Part shown: positions 45,650 to 56,644 of the stretch, piece by piece
Layout: each line of letters begins with the position of its first letter
Numbering within the stretch: position 1 is the first letter of the stretch
NCBI RefSeq assembly: GCF_905115235.1
Contig: NC_051850.1
Coordinates: forward strand, 112,533,982 to 112,597,981
Length of the DNA: 64,000 nt
Reading direction: 5' to 3'
Source: Hermetia illucens
Lineage: Eukaryota; Arthropoda; Insecta; Diptera; Stratiomyidae
Made by a program: the position numbers and the translations under genes
The notes under the pieces: generated by a model
The model's input: only the letters and a program-made list of their open reading frames with translations
What the model was told of the DNA's origin: nothing
Databases searched by the model: none

Positions 45650-46320
45650 TGACATGCGGCTTAAGGGGCAATCCCCGTTTTTTCCGCTTTTTTCGTGAAA
45701 TATGAATTTTTCAAAGATACAAATATGAATTTATTAGTATCTTGAGCATGCGTAATAATTTTTCCAGCCCTATAGCGTAGTTCATTATTGAAGTACAGAG
45801 CAACCAACTTATATACCCATCTCCAAAAAAAGTGTTTTTCTGCTGCCACGCTGGAAGGCACTGTGCTCTCCTTAAAGAAAAAAATAAACGGCATTTTAAC
45901 GTGCAGACTTAACTACGGTTCGCAAACTAGGATTATTAAAAAATATTGGAAGGTAAATTTTTAGCGCCTTATTAAACTCTTTTTTTATCAATGTAGATGT
46001 TTTCCCGGCTTCTTTAATTAATTAAAAAAGGGAATCGCAAATATTCTGGCTTACGAACAATAGAAATACTTTTTGAATATGTCGTTAAAATTTCAAAGAA
46101 TTTCGTTGGATTGATTTTGGTCTACGGTGTCATCAGATTTTCAACATGCAGTTCCGAGGAAGAACACATTCAAAAATTAGAATGTAATCTGCTATACCTA
46201 GTCAATAACCCTTCGGTTTCTTAAAAAATACATGTAAAGTCTTGGCTTCAATTTTTGCTCTTTTAGCGAAGGCATAAACTGACATACGACACTTTACTTA
46301 TTTAATACTGTTAGTTCAGA
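45650..46320. other. AT-rich insert interrupting LINE-D
   Basis: Sharp drop in GC between the LINE-D RT end and its RNase H. Starts near TTAAGGGGCAATCCCC at 45661. No protein, inverted ends or target duplication could be confirmed. Probably a small inserted element. Confidence 0.4.
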
Positions 46321-46329
46321 ATGACTCCT

Positions 46330-46697
46330 AAAATCGAAAGGATCCGAAGAAACTACAGAGGGCAGAACATTGCTATTCTGACTGACAGCCAAACGGCAAT
46401 CAAAGGCACTTAGGTCCAATCAGGTGAACTCTAAACTGGTATGGGAATGCCTTGAAAAACTTAATAAACACGGCTCGCACAATAAGGTCTGGATACTCTG
46501 GGTCCCAGACGAAGTTAGGTTGGATGGCAATGAGGCAGCAGACGAACTGGCCATGAAGGGAACAGGGACGCCTTTACACGGGTCAGAACCCTTCCGTAGA
46601 ATCGGAAGCAGGTTCATGAATATGACATTAAAAAATGAAGAGGAACGGCTGAGGGAACTATACTGGGCGAGTCTACCAGCACCTCCAGACCACTTTT
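46330..46697 (+). mobile_element. LINE-D copy 3, RNase H domain
   Basis: Plus strand: NYRGQNIAILTDSQTAIKGT, then (frame change) NSKLVWECLEKLNKHGSHNK, VWILWVPDEVRLDGNEAADE, LAMKGTGTPLHGSEPF. The TDSQ, WVP.H/E and GNE.AD boxes carry the RNase H catalytic pattern. It is cut by the LINE-A insertion at about 46697. Confidence 0.85.
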
Positions 46698-47100
46698 AAC
46701 CAAATTGATCACGTGTTAATTGAACACCACTACCTCTCAGCCTTGATGCAAGTCAGTGCATATAAGAGGCCTTGGATTACTATCTCGTTGGTATGGTGCT
46801 TCGGGCTCGAATCACAACTCTGCCTGGAATCCTATCTGAAAATTAGGTGAGACAGACACACACCCCTCCATAAAACCTATAAAAGAAAATGGAAACCACA
46901 ATAATCAAAGTTAACAAAGGTCCTGGAGATGAAGCATCGGCAATGATCTCCACAACAACCTGGAGAACGTTGTTATTGGTCACAAACATATTTGGCTCCA
47001 GCTGCAAAAAGAATCTGAACGACTGGTTCGACAATGAATGTAAGATAGCGACGGAACGGAAGAATGTTGCATACTGAGCAATGCAGCTGTCCCAAAGAAT

Positions 47101-47788
47101 AGGTGCTCTGAGGTGGCGGGGAGGAAGACGGGGTGGCAACCCTGTCGGCCAAACCAAAACCAAGTGGCCGAGGAGAACCTCCACGTGGTGGCACCGGAAA
47201 ACGCTGTATCGCACTGGCTTGCCGGCCGTGATGCAGTAGGCGAATGCTCCAAGGCCTAGCAAGGGCGATCAGACCCGAGTCTGCACGGGGACTCATCTGA
47301 AGTGGCTTCGGTCACGAAACCCTACCAGGGGTATATTGGTACCATGGGAACCGAGGTAGCCCCTGGACTCCTATACTTCAGGAAAATTCCTGTCTTATCT
47401 GAGTACAGCTCGGTTAGTTGCGGTTGGCCCCCTAGTGGGAGTTTCATGGGGGCTGTGGTGATGCTCAAACGAGAAGAGACCTTCGGGTCTCGACGTGGTG
47501 TTGCATACCAACACGGGTACCGTACTCCATAGTTCGGTAGAGATTTAGTTGATGCTCGCATCCACCAGTATGAATGCCAAGCCATGCACTTGACATAGAC
47601 TGGTACCGTTCTGCTTGTCTAACGGGGCTCTGATTGTGGTCACAAAATCAATCCGCGTCTTAAGAAGACCGTAGGATTAATCCTACGTTAAACCATGCTA
47701 TCCCGTCAGGGGGGGGGGGGGGGGGGGGGGGGGTTCGGCCGCAAGGCTTAGGTACCTCTAAGGCAACGTTGAGTAGAACATTAGGCTA
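47101..47788 (-). mobile_element. Unclassified 14-bp-TSD retroposon, copy 2
   Basis: A 688-bp minus-strand segment flanked by CTGTCCCAAAGAAT at 47087-47100 and 47789-47802, exactly 14 bp. The host LINE-A sequence matches uninterrupted copies once this segment and one repeat are set aside, which proves the boundaries. Its 3' end (left, AGGTGCTCTGAGG) equals that of the copy at 14334-14954. The 5' side holds a run of 25 C (25 G on the plus strand) at 47709-47733. No coding function seen. Confidence 0.85.
47709..47733 (+). repeat. Homopolymer run of 25 G
   Basis: Uninterrupted G run on the plus strand in the 5' part of the retroposon. The length may be a sequencing or assembly estimate. Confidence 0.9.
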
Positions 47789-48106
47789 CTGTCCCAAAGA
47801 ATGCGGGCACGCGTATAGACCTGTCACGAATTTCGTCGAATAGAGATACAGTGCAGCATTATAGAGATATCACATTGCTGACTAACATTTATAGGATATT
47901 CTCTACTACCTTGCTACGCCGGATAGCGTTATACTCCAAAACATCAACGAACAACTACAAAGAGGTTTTACTCGAGGCAAATCAACACCCGATCAAATTT
48001 TCTCTGTGCGGCAGTGATGAGAAAACTGTTGGAATATGGCCATCAGTTGCACTATCTATTCATCGATTTCAAGACCGGAAATGATATATATTTATATGTA
48101 TATATA

Positions 48107-48369
48107 ATAATAATAATCGTTGGCACAACAATCCAATTAAATCAGGGCCTTGAAGTGTGCTAGAGAACTTCATTCAAGACCGTAACAGTATACTACAGCA
48201 TTGCGCTCGCCCGAGATTATTACCATGATTTGGCTGAGGTACACATTCACAGTTGAGTCGACTGGTATCCGACGTCAAATCACGGTACAAATTCCACTGC
48301 CACCAGTGAGATTTGAACGGCGACCTTCCGTATGACAGCGTTGTGCTCTAACCACTCAGCTATCGGGGC
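48107..48369 (-). mobile_element. tRNA-derived SINE, copy 5, inserted in LINE-A
   Basis: Minus strand, head AGCTGAGTGGTTAGAGCAC, tail box GGATTGTTGTGCCAACGATT with ATT repeats. Flanked by ATGTATATATA at 48096-48106 and 48370-48380 (11 bp). LINE-A coding reads on across it (FIDFKTGNDI before, [11 protein letters not shown] after). Confidence 0.88.
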
Positions 48370-49011
48370 ATGTATATATAGCCAGGGTAAAATTGTACAC
48401 TGCCATGAGAGAATTCGATATCCCCAATTAGGCTGACCCTGATCAATGTGCGAGGCCAGATTAAAGCACCTGGATTACTCTCGAAACCATTCATCACCAA
48501 CAAACCTCTTTAACCTGGCCCTGGAAACAGTGATCCGAGATTCTGATGTAAATCCACCGGACTACTGGTCTATGTTGACGATAATGCTAATACGGCGGGA
48601 ACAAGCCGATCGAGGAAGCGGTGAGTGATCTCCGACTGTACGTTAATAAAGGCAAGACAAAATGCATGGTGGCAATGTCATCACCAAAAACGAAAGAAGT
48701 ACCATCATTAAATAGCACTGGCCAAATGAGAACAATAAAGATAACTGAATACAACTTTGAAACCGTTGATAATTTATCCTATCATGGGTCGAAAATGACA
48801 ACTGATAACAACTTTGATGACGAAATACGCATCCGATTGTTCACAAATAACCGAGCTGATTTCAGCTTACAAAAAATATTCCGCTCAAAACGCTTCACCA
48901 TAGGGTCATATGTTAGCTTTTACGGAAGACAATGATTTGGCCAGTCTTCATGTATTCCTCGGAGAGTCCAGTTCTTAGCACGAAAAACTGAGAATTCTTA
49001 ACCGGTTTCAA

Positions 49012-49140
49012 GATTTATTTATTTATTTATTTATTTATTTAATGAGGACAATACACAGAAAGCAAATTTCTTATTACATATTGTCCTCAGAGGGAGGAGC
49101 AAGTAAATGGCATTACATTCAGATAAGTATTTTCAGCCTC
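49012..49140 (-). mobile_element. Short 5'-truncated retroelement end with ATTT-repeat tail
   Basis: LINE-A sequence is interrupted after CCGGTTTCAAG by a run of ATTT at 49012-49041, then TGAGGACAATACACAG and about 85 bp more, before LINE-A resumes at CCTCTGCAGGAGGATGG. Read on the minus strand it ends TGTATTGTCCTCA and a TAAA-repeat tail, as in a 5'-truncated LINE or SINE. Family unknown. Confidence 0.5.
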
Positions 49141-49209
49141 TGCAGGAGGATGGACGATTCCCTAGCATATATAACGACGAAGTCTATGAACGATACCTTC
49201 GTGCCATTA

Positions 49210-49585
49210 TGTTTCCATCATTCGCGAATACCACAATTTGAGCGGCCGTACAGGAAGGCACCACTGTGGACGTCTAAGGTGAAGCGACTTTTCGCATTTT
49301 TTTTTACAAGGAAAGCTAGGGAAATCATAATATACAATTATGTTATTTCGCGTACTTTAAAGTAAACAAAGAAATATATTTTACTAAAGAATAAGGTAGT
49401 TACTGCAGGCATTCTTGCGAAGTGTATTTTATAGAAGGCGTCCAGCACACAGCATAACTGTCGCAAATCTGAATTAATTCTCAATAATGTAACTAAAGAA
49501 ATACGTAGAGAACATTGAAAATATTAATTAATAAGTAATTGGCATAAAGAGCAGATGAAGCGAAGATCTAAGTTCCGCGCGCTGT
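49210..49585. other. No feature recognised
   Basis: Past the last readable LINE-A codons. AT-rich, no gene or known repeat seen. Confidence 0.4.
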
Positions 49586-49589
49586 TCTT

Positions 49590-49840
49590 GGGGCATAGCA
49601 TTCTACAATTGTGATGCTGCTTAACCTAGACCGGGATCTGGCAGTCAAGATCCTGCCAAAAACAGACTTCCAGGGCAAGACAGCGCGCCTGCCGGTAACT
49701 GTTAGTAACAATCCAATACTGGATTCGTGTCTGCTACCACTTAGCTTTCCATAGTACAAAAACGCAGTCCCACAAGTGCTGAGGAACGTGGGCGCATTCC
49801 AGAAACCAACCATAGTACATTGTTCCAATTAGGTAAAACA
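49590..49840 (-). mobile_element. LINE-B endonuclease fragment
   Basis: Minus strand: TMVGFWNAPTFLSTCGT (family start GFWNVRTL), SSIGLLLTVTGRRAVLPW, RILTARSRSRLSSITIVECY, APRTA. This is the N-terminal part of an AP-type endonuclease, and the same stretch is recognisable near 7.6 and 24.2 kb. Confidence 0.7.
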
Positions 49841-49849
49841 AATAGCCGA

Positions 49850-52075
49850 TCTCACTATTGGAATTAATACGGTGCAAATAAGTTTGGTTTGGTTTGGTGG
49901 TGAATAGGTGTCGATGATGGTAACTGCCAGATGTTATCTAGAACATAATTCGCACCACTAATTCATTCCCCTGCTGCAGCTTCATCGTTTGTTACTTACA
50001 ACGACAGGGGCCTTTAGCGCTTGAAGAGACATGTGTCTTACAAGATAAAACAGTAAAGCTCTATTCATACGATCCAGCACCGGGGAAATATATTCTTTGC
50101 AAGAATTCTGACCTGTGCTGTGTCTATGCGGATCTGGAACCCTTGCTGCTTGATCGTATGAATACTTTCATAGTAAATGTACGGAACAATTCTTTTGTGA
50201 CTGAAACGTGCAGTGCCTGACCGCTAGCTGCTGGATCATATGAAAACTTTTGTTTATGCTGTGCAGTACTGGACCGCTAGCTGGTTGATTATATTTGAAA
50301 CCTAAAACCGCTCCCTGATTAACTGTGACCATCAAACGATACAAGCTTGCAATCAACTTGTAAAGTAATAAAATGCAAATTTTATGTAATACCACCTACA
50401 TTTTATTCAAAATAGCACACATAGATCATAAAACATTCATTTCAGTTATGGAAAACCGAATTAGTGTAACTTGTAAGGAAGTAATGAACTCTGAGATCCA
50501 AAACGAAACCATGTGGGAAATCAAGAATGTAATGCCATTGAGAGAAGTGAGCAATATTTACTTTATACTGGATTCTGATGAAGTATTTATAATATATTAA
50601 ATTTAGGTTATTTGCTTCCATTGTAAATGTTCCTTCAATGTTTATTTTTTGTTTTACAACTATTATTCAATCACTACATGTATATTAAAAATTACTGTAT
50701 TTGGTTTCTTTATTTTGCTTAACTTTTCTTCATTTCATGAAGGTATTTTCAAATTATAACATGCTTTTAAGGTAAACAGTTGAAAATGTAATTTCACTCC
50801 ATAAATAGCTTTTCTTTGTTCAATGAAATATATGGAAACGTGTTGCAAACGATTCGAAACAACGCAAATATAGGATAATTCCAAATATATGATCCGAAAA
50901 TGTTTTTAATATATATCAAGCTTTTGTCTCAACTCGTTTTTCTATAAAAATCACTTCATATCCGAAACACTTTTTTGTTCACTTTCAATAAAATTTCAAC
51001 TTTTTGTTTTTTTTTCGTTTTCTCAAAACTACATTCATTTTTCTTTCTTAGATTAATATAAAATATATTTACATAAAATTCTTAATTCGATGATTTCGTT
51101 CATAATTTTTTGGAATTACATTTTTTTACCTTTTTTTAGAAACTTTAAGTCTAATCGGAAGGGGAGAATTGTTTTCTTATTTACACATTAAAAATAATCA
51201 ATTTTTGTTATTAATAATACATATTAATTTGAATTTCATAGCCTAAACATTTTGTAATTTTTAGTTGTTTCATAAAAGAAATTTGTTTTGTATAGTTCAT
51301 CACTTGATCACGTGTTTTTTGTAGTTGCTTAAATTATTTGCTAGTCTAGTGAAATACTCTTCCATTCGAACCATTCATCCATTTAATCCTAATAATTAAC
51401 GTTTCATTTAAAATTATGTGGGCGAGAGCGTACAGCTGACACTTACTTCGTCAAATTGAACGATTTATTTATAAAAAAAATATGAAAAGAAATAGTGAAT
51501 TGGAAAGTACCAAAATCTTGGCGAAGCATTTTTTGAAGAAGTCGAATTGCTATTCACTGGAGAGTAGATAGAAATATGTAATTGTGTGGCTAATTAGGAA
51601 TCTATAAATATTAAGAAAATAAACATGACCGTATTCTGTGTATATGAAACTTTATGTAAGCTTGACTTGATGAAACTTGGCATTTAACTACTCAAGAAAC
51701 GCTCAAATTCAGAAAACAACTATCGATTATCAATTCATTGTATCAATGTATTTATCAGAAAGGAAGAGAGATACCTTTACTATGTTAGAGTTAACTGTTA
51801 AATTTTTCCTAACTAAATGAGAATCAAGTTTGAATAAAGCCTTATAATTATAACTTAGAAACCCAAAATATTCCCAGCTATAAAATAATTAATAACCGCA
51901 ATCACCCTCCTTGTGATATAAGCGCTGGTCGTTTTATTCAAGAGCAAAACCAATTAATCTTTACTTTTATATTATTTCTTCCTAAATGAGAGCTGTTGTG
52001 GGTATTTGTTAAACATTCAAGATATGCCAAGCCAATGACCCAAAGCATAAAGTGTGCAAAACACACATGTGGTAG
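49850..52075. other. Long AT-rich intergenic stretch, no gene recognised
   Basis: Over 2 kb with low GC and abundant poly-T/poly-A runs from 50600 onward. A 75-codon plus-strand frame at 50373-50600 has no known motif. Nothing else supported. Confidence 0.5.
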
Positions 52076-52079
52076 TGCT

Positions 52080-52300
52080 CAATTGCCCAAAGCTACTCGA
52101 AACCTCTCTACAATCCTCGGACTGCAATATTATTGAAAACCTGCGGGATTATATCGACGATAGGCTTTGCGAAGGTCCCATTTCGAACAAAAATTATTTG
52201 TAAGAATGTCTTCTCGAATGATGGGCAACAATTCCAGCGTATATGATGCTGAAAATTTCCATACAGAGTTCTTCCTTTTTTGAATTTTTAACTTTTAGGG
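52080..52300 (+). mobile_element. Tc1-like transposase C-terminal fragment
   Basis: In two frames the plus strand resembles the last part of a Tc1 transposase: SLQSSDCNIIENLRDYIDDR then LCEGPISNKN, WATIPAYMMLK. The family pattern is SPDLNPIENLW..LD..L, then an I..L...W..IP segment. The catalytic 'SPDLN' text is degraded and no inverted ends were seen. Confidence 0.55.
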
Positions 52301-52549
52301 TGCTTTTGGGCGACCCCCAGATTTTTTTCTTCTGTGAATAGCATTTATTGCCAAGGGTCTTCAGTATATCTAATGTTAAGGGACCAACATAAAGTAGGAA
52401 GTAGTGGGGAGTACAGCCGGTTCAGCTGCTGCGCCAGTTTAATCGTAGCAGCCGTACGAAATAGAAAATTAGCCCCCTGTGTGCACAGATCTCTAATATA
52501 AGTAATATATAGATGAACCGTATAATTTACGGACGCGGAGCGTTGTGCA

Positions 52550-54080
52550 CGCCTTTCTGGAGGAGCTGGAAAATAATCATTTTGGCGGAGCATCAAGCAA
52601 TGAAGTTGATGATTTCATCTAAGAGATATCAGAAGAGCAAACTGATGGACTATCAAGTAACGAACTATCAGATAGTGAAGCCGTTCAACAATCGAGGCGG
52701 GAAAGAAAAAGGCCATCACAGCCAGCGCGAGAATAACCTTCGTCGACACAGCAAGCGCGAAAACGACCTTCGTCGACACACCAAGCTCGGGGACGACCAT
52801 CGTCGACTTTGAGAGGTTTCGTGTAGAAGATTAAACCATCCGAAACCATCAAATGCATATAGATATATATTTATATTTTTTTCTTAGTCCGGCATTCATC
52901 GTTTCAAATTTATGTACCTGGTCCAACGAGGAGATTTTCGAATTTCAGGAAACGTAAAAGCCCGAATTGATCGTGAGGTATATCAATAAAAAAATTTAGT
53001 CAACAACACGAGCTATGACGAAAATAAATGACCTCATTGAATTATAGTACTATTCTATTATTTGGAAATGCAATCATGTTGCCATCAGAGAGTTATGGGC
53101 AAATCCGCTACAATACCTTGCAGTCGATATATTGATTTATTTTCCAATCGGAATCACAACGGTTTCATGAAAAGTCACAGAGACCAACGGACAATAAATT
53201 CACCTGTATCGAAGAATTGTGGAACATCTTTATCGGGAGATGCAAAACAAATTATAAACCTCACAATCAAATCGACAAAGTCTCAAAATAGTCACTTTTA
53301 AGGATGCAAAAACATTCTACCTGATAAATTCTACTCCGTATGCGGGCAAAATAATCCCTGCGAAAAGATTATCTGTTCTTGAATATGTATTTTTAAAAGT
53401 GATCGAACTGATTCATGGAACTGATCATAGTGTAACTAGTGATAATTGGTTCACTTCCATTTCTTTAATTAAAAAAGCGCTGGGTTATTCGTATAAATAA
53501 ACGTGTGAAGTGAAAATAGCAGGAGACGAGAAAAGTATAAAATACTGTTTTCATGCCGATATCGCACTAGTAGCATCATCATTTACAAGGTCGTCGGAAA
53601 TTGTTCCCAAATCGGCAAAACCAGCGGTAATAATACTAAAGCAGGCACGGATGTTTTTGACAAATTGTGTCACTCTTATAGTGTCCCGCGAAGCAGAAAA
53701 CGTTGGCTAAGATTTTTCTTTGGAATGCTCGATCAAGCAGCAGTCAACAGTTGGACTCTTCACACGTGTCATACAATGCATCATGAAGATAAGATAGAAC
53801 AGACAAACTAGAGAAAGCCAAGGCGAATTGCTCGTTACTCCGTTACTACAGAGCCGTTTACAAGAAGCACCATCGTGCGAATGGACATCCGGAAATCCGG
53901 CTGTTGATCCAGTACCGACTCTGGAGAACGAACGTAGGTCATTCGAAAAAAGAATTCAATGGGGTTTCTGTACTCAATCCATCCACAAGACAAAATTAAA
54001 GTGTCCTTCCTGTTGTTGACCAATGTACGATGACCATCGAGCATATTTATGTACAGACTGCGGATTTAAGATGTTTATCT
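52550..54080 (+). pseudogene. piggyBac-type transposase, decayed
   Basis: Plus strand, several frames. 52550-52830: acidic N-terminal region. 53150-53240: FQSESQRFHEKSQRPTDNKF and CIEELWNIFIGRCKTNYKP. 53390-53490: VIELIHGTDHSVTSDNWFTS then ISLIKKALGY, where SDNWFTS holds a conserved aspartate of piggyBac DDD transposases. 53655-53760: VFDKLCHSYSVPRSRKRWL, FFGMLDQAAVNSWTLH. 53990-54070: CPSCC, YDDHRAYLCTDCGF, the C-terminal cysteine-rich domain. Stops and frame changes throughout. TTAA-flanked inverted ends were not found. Confidence 0.8.
52721..52810 (+). repeat. Three 30-bp tandem repeats in the piggyBac N-terminal region
   Basis: GCCAGCGCGAGAATAACCTT, GCAAGCGCGAAAACGACCTT and CCAAGCTCGGGGACGACCAT, each followed by CGTCGACAC or CGTCGAC. 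Read in frame they give TFVDT, TFVDT and TIVDF at 10-residue spacing. Confidence 0.8.
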
Positions 54081-54359
54081 TAAAATATTTCTTATAATCT
54101 CTCATTTTTCCTCTTTCACAAAACCTGAAAAATGGGCAACTTCATCTTCTAAAATAAATATACTTTTTGAAACATTCACAAAACAAACTTGAACAGTGAA
54201 TGCAAAGAAGCCATTCCAAAAAAACAAGCTTACAAATTCTTCATTAAAAGACGAAAATGAGCCAAGGAAAACAAATATCTCGAACTTGGAAGGAATGCTC
54301 AAAAAGTCTGCAGACAAAAATAACGTAAACTAAATAACAATTGAATTTAAAACTTGACC

Positions 54360-55400
54360 AGCATTTAAAGAAAAAATGACCTGTAACACGTTGAGTGAGT
54401 TCAAAGAGGATACAAATCGGCAATCAACCCGTAAAGATGAAGATGGCAACATTATCAATAGTAATGATGTAAAGCGGTAGTGCACAGAATATTTAATGCA
54501 AATACCGATTCAGAGTTGACGTTCATAGATGTAATCATCCCAGATGATCCAGACGAAGATTACGCTTCGTGAATACTGAACAAGGGGCATGGTGTTGATG
54601 GAATCCCCCAGAACTACTGAAGGTAGATGATCCGATCCTATGCAGCTGCATCCATAAAGTAAGCTACTTAGCTGAGAAAAGGAGTTCGCTCTGAGGATTG
54701 GCGAAAAGTTTACTAAAAAGGAAAACGGCTATGTTATCAGAACTACAGAGCAATATCATTGTTCCTTTGTTTTATAAAATCCAAAATGAAAGTACATTCT
54801 CATCAAAATGTCGGAGAATATCAGGGCGGGTTAAGAGTCTAACGATCCATCGTCGACCAGATGGTTACAGTTAAGCAGATATTGGACAAATTCTAGGAAT
54901 ATAGCATTGATGTATTACCTACAATGGCATCGATTACGTTCCCCCTAAAAGTGGTCAGGTTGATAAGAGCTAAAATGGATAATACTCAATGTCAAATGAG
55001 ACATTCGAGATACAATTGAAACAAGAAGATGAAATGGACCATCAGAAACATTTAATTGGTCGATGCAAACGCTATGCAACGCTGACATAATGACCAGATC
55101 TCTCTAACGATGCATAAACACCTTCGAAGAATTGAGTTAGTGAGAGGAGACGTGTTAAAGATCAACGAAACTTACAGTTCTGTTTACTTGGGATCATAAC
55201 TTGCTGAAGACGGGAATGGGAAGGAAGGCAGATCAAATATACTTCGCCGTCCCTCCCTTGGTTCAATTGTAAGAAATGAACTTTCGTTCTATAATACATG
55301 GACTCCAAACACCGATGATGGCGAACGCAATGGTAAAATCGATTGACCTAATTGGATGACCTCCAGCAAGTAAGTTTTATTCAGACTTCGGAAACTTATG
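54360..55400 (+). mobile_element. Decayed LINE, RT part (LINE-A-like or related)
   Basis: Plus strand: WNPPELLKVDDPILCSCIHK near 54600, then in other frames a PKKEN..Y...RNYRAISL-like stretch near 54715-54765, SSKCRRISGRVKSLTIHRRP near 54800 (pattern Y.GGF...RSTIDQ), VVRLIRAKMDNTQCQ near 54950, and KINETYSSVYLGS near 55160. Heavily broken. Confidence 0.5.
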
Positions 55401-55609
55401 TGAGGCGGCCAATTCGAAAGAATTGACCCAACAAGGGTACCTAAAACACTGCTGTTGGGCTAGGCTTAAAACAACCGCTTATCTGAAAATACCAAAAAGG
55501 AAAATACTGGTGCACCACCACAGCTGTCGAGCCATCGTTAGCAAGTGCAGTTCAATCTCGAAATCTCCCAGCGCAACTGTAATAGTGCTCAGACTCAAAC
55601 ATTTGCTAT

Positions 55610-55950
55610 AAACACGAGATCATGAAAAAACGAAACATAATAGATTCTTGAAGCTAAGAAGCCTTTGTGAATAAATAAATCTTTCAAGACGAGAATGATT
55701 CAAAGCACAGTTCAACATTAAGCAGAAGATACCTGGAAGGATAGAAATTATGCTTTAAAATATGATGTGGCCATCACGGAACCCTGATTTGCAACCCACA
55801 CGTTCAATGACCAATTATATTATTTGGCTACTTCGTAGCCTAGTCGGACGGTCGATAAATAAAGCCGCGATCGCTGCTAGCAAACGTGGCCGATGCTTTC
55901 GTCGAAACGATCTAAAATCGAATGTAAGAGACCAGATACACTTATAATTT
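55610..55950 (+). mobile_element. Mariner/Tc1-like transposase C-terminal fragment
   Basis: MMWPSRNPDLQPTRSMTNYI then WLLRSLVGRSINKAAIAA. The WPS.SPDL.P box followed by YIIW and a K.A I.A helix is the C-terminal catalytic region of mariner/Tc1 DDE transposases. About 60 residues are recognisable, with no inverted ends seen. Confidence 0.6.
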
Positions 55951-56221
55951 TTTAATCCATGGGTCTTGAGCTAAATCTTCAACAAAAGCAATCAAAAAAT
56001 ACAGGTAAAGACATAGTCGCTATTTTCAGCTGGGAAGGTAATACATTTTTTTTTTCGTTCGGCGAGAATTTTTCATACCGACTTGATTAAACTAGGATGT
56101 GGGAAGAGATCTAAATATTGGAAGAGACATTTTCACGAATTGGGTCCAATAGCATTATATTCCGAATACCGAAAATTTGTCATTTCGAAAAAAAGACGCA
56201 ATCTGGAAGAAATCACTATAA

Positions 56222-56640
56222 ACAGTGCCACAACCGGTATCCGATCTAGGCTTACCTTAGAAAGGAACTCCAGATATTCCGATTTTCCGAGCTACCTAGT
56301 GTCCTGGCTTACGCCATCGCTCCATCTCAGGCAGGGTCTGCCTCATCTTCTTTTTCTACCATAGATATTGTCCTTATAGCCTTTTCGCAACCTATTGAGC
56401 CGGATTTTATCCATCACCAGGCAGTCGTAGTATCGCTCATAAATTTCGTCGTTATAAGGGCTACGAAATCGATCATTCTCATGAAGAAGCCAACAATTCT
56501 GCGGAGGATTCTTCTCTCGAACGCGGTGAATAGTTCGCAGTCTTTGACAAGTGGCAGTGACAAGATCATTGTCTTGTACAATAAGAGCATTAACCCTATG
56601 ATGAGACGCTTCGAGCGAAACAGATTTGTAAGCTGAAATA
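56222..56640 (-). mobile_element. LINE-A 3' fragment, copy 6
   Basis: Minus strand: FRSKRLIIGLMLLLYKTMIL, ERRILRRIVGFFMRMIDF-like, SPYNDEIYERYYDCLVMDKI, RLNRLRKGYKDNIYGRKRR and the CCGGTTGTGGCACTG end near 56225. 5'-truncated, with frame changes and a deletion in the arm. Confidence 0.78.
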
Positions 56641-56644
56641 GGAA

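Larger units (their letters stand above)
46697..49205 (+). mobile_element. LINE-A copy 5, with three later insertions
   Basis: 5'-truncated, plus strand. Starts NQIDHVLIEHHYLSALMQVS at 46700 (endonuclease), then INKGPGDEAS-like sequence and WFDNECKIATERKNVAY at 47020-47078. After the retroposon (47101-47788) the reading resumes with MRARV-like sequence, HYRDITLLTNIYRIFSTTLL at 47853, and FSLCGS.., HYLFIDFKTGNDI at 48045. After the SINE (48107-48369) it resumes with [13 protein letters not shown] at 48385, then ETVDNLSYHGSKMTTDNNFD at 48760 and the C-terminal stretch DGRFPSIYNDEVYERY near 49150-49195. It landed in or next to LINE-D. Confidence 0.82.
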
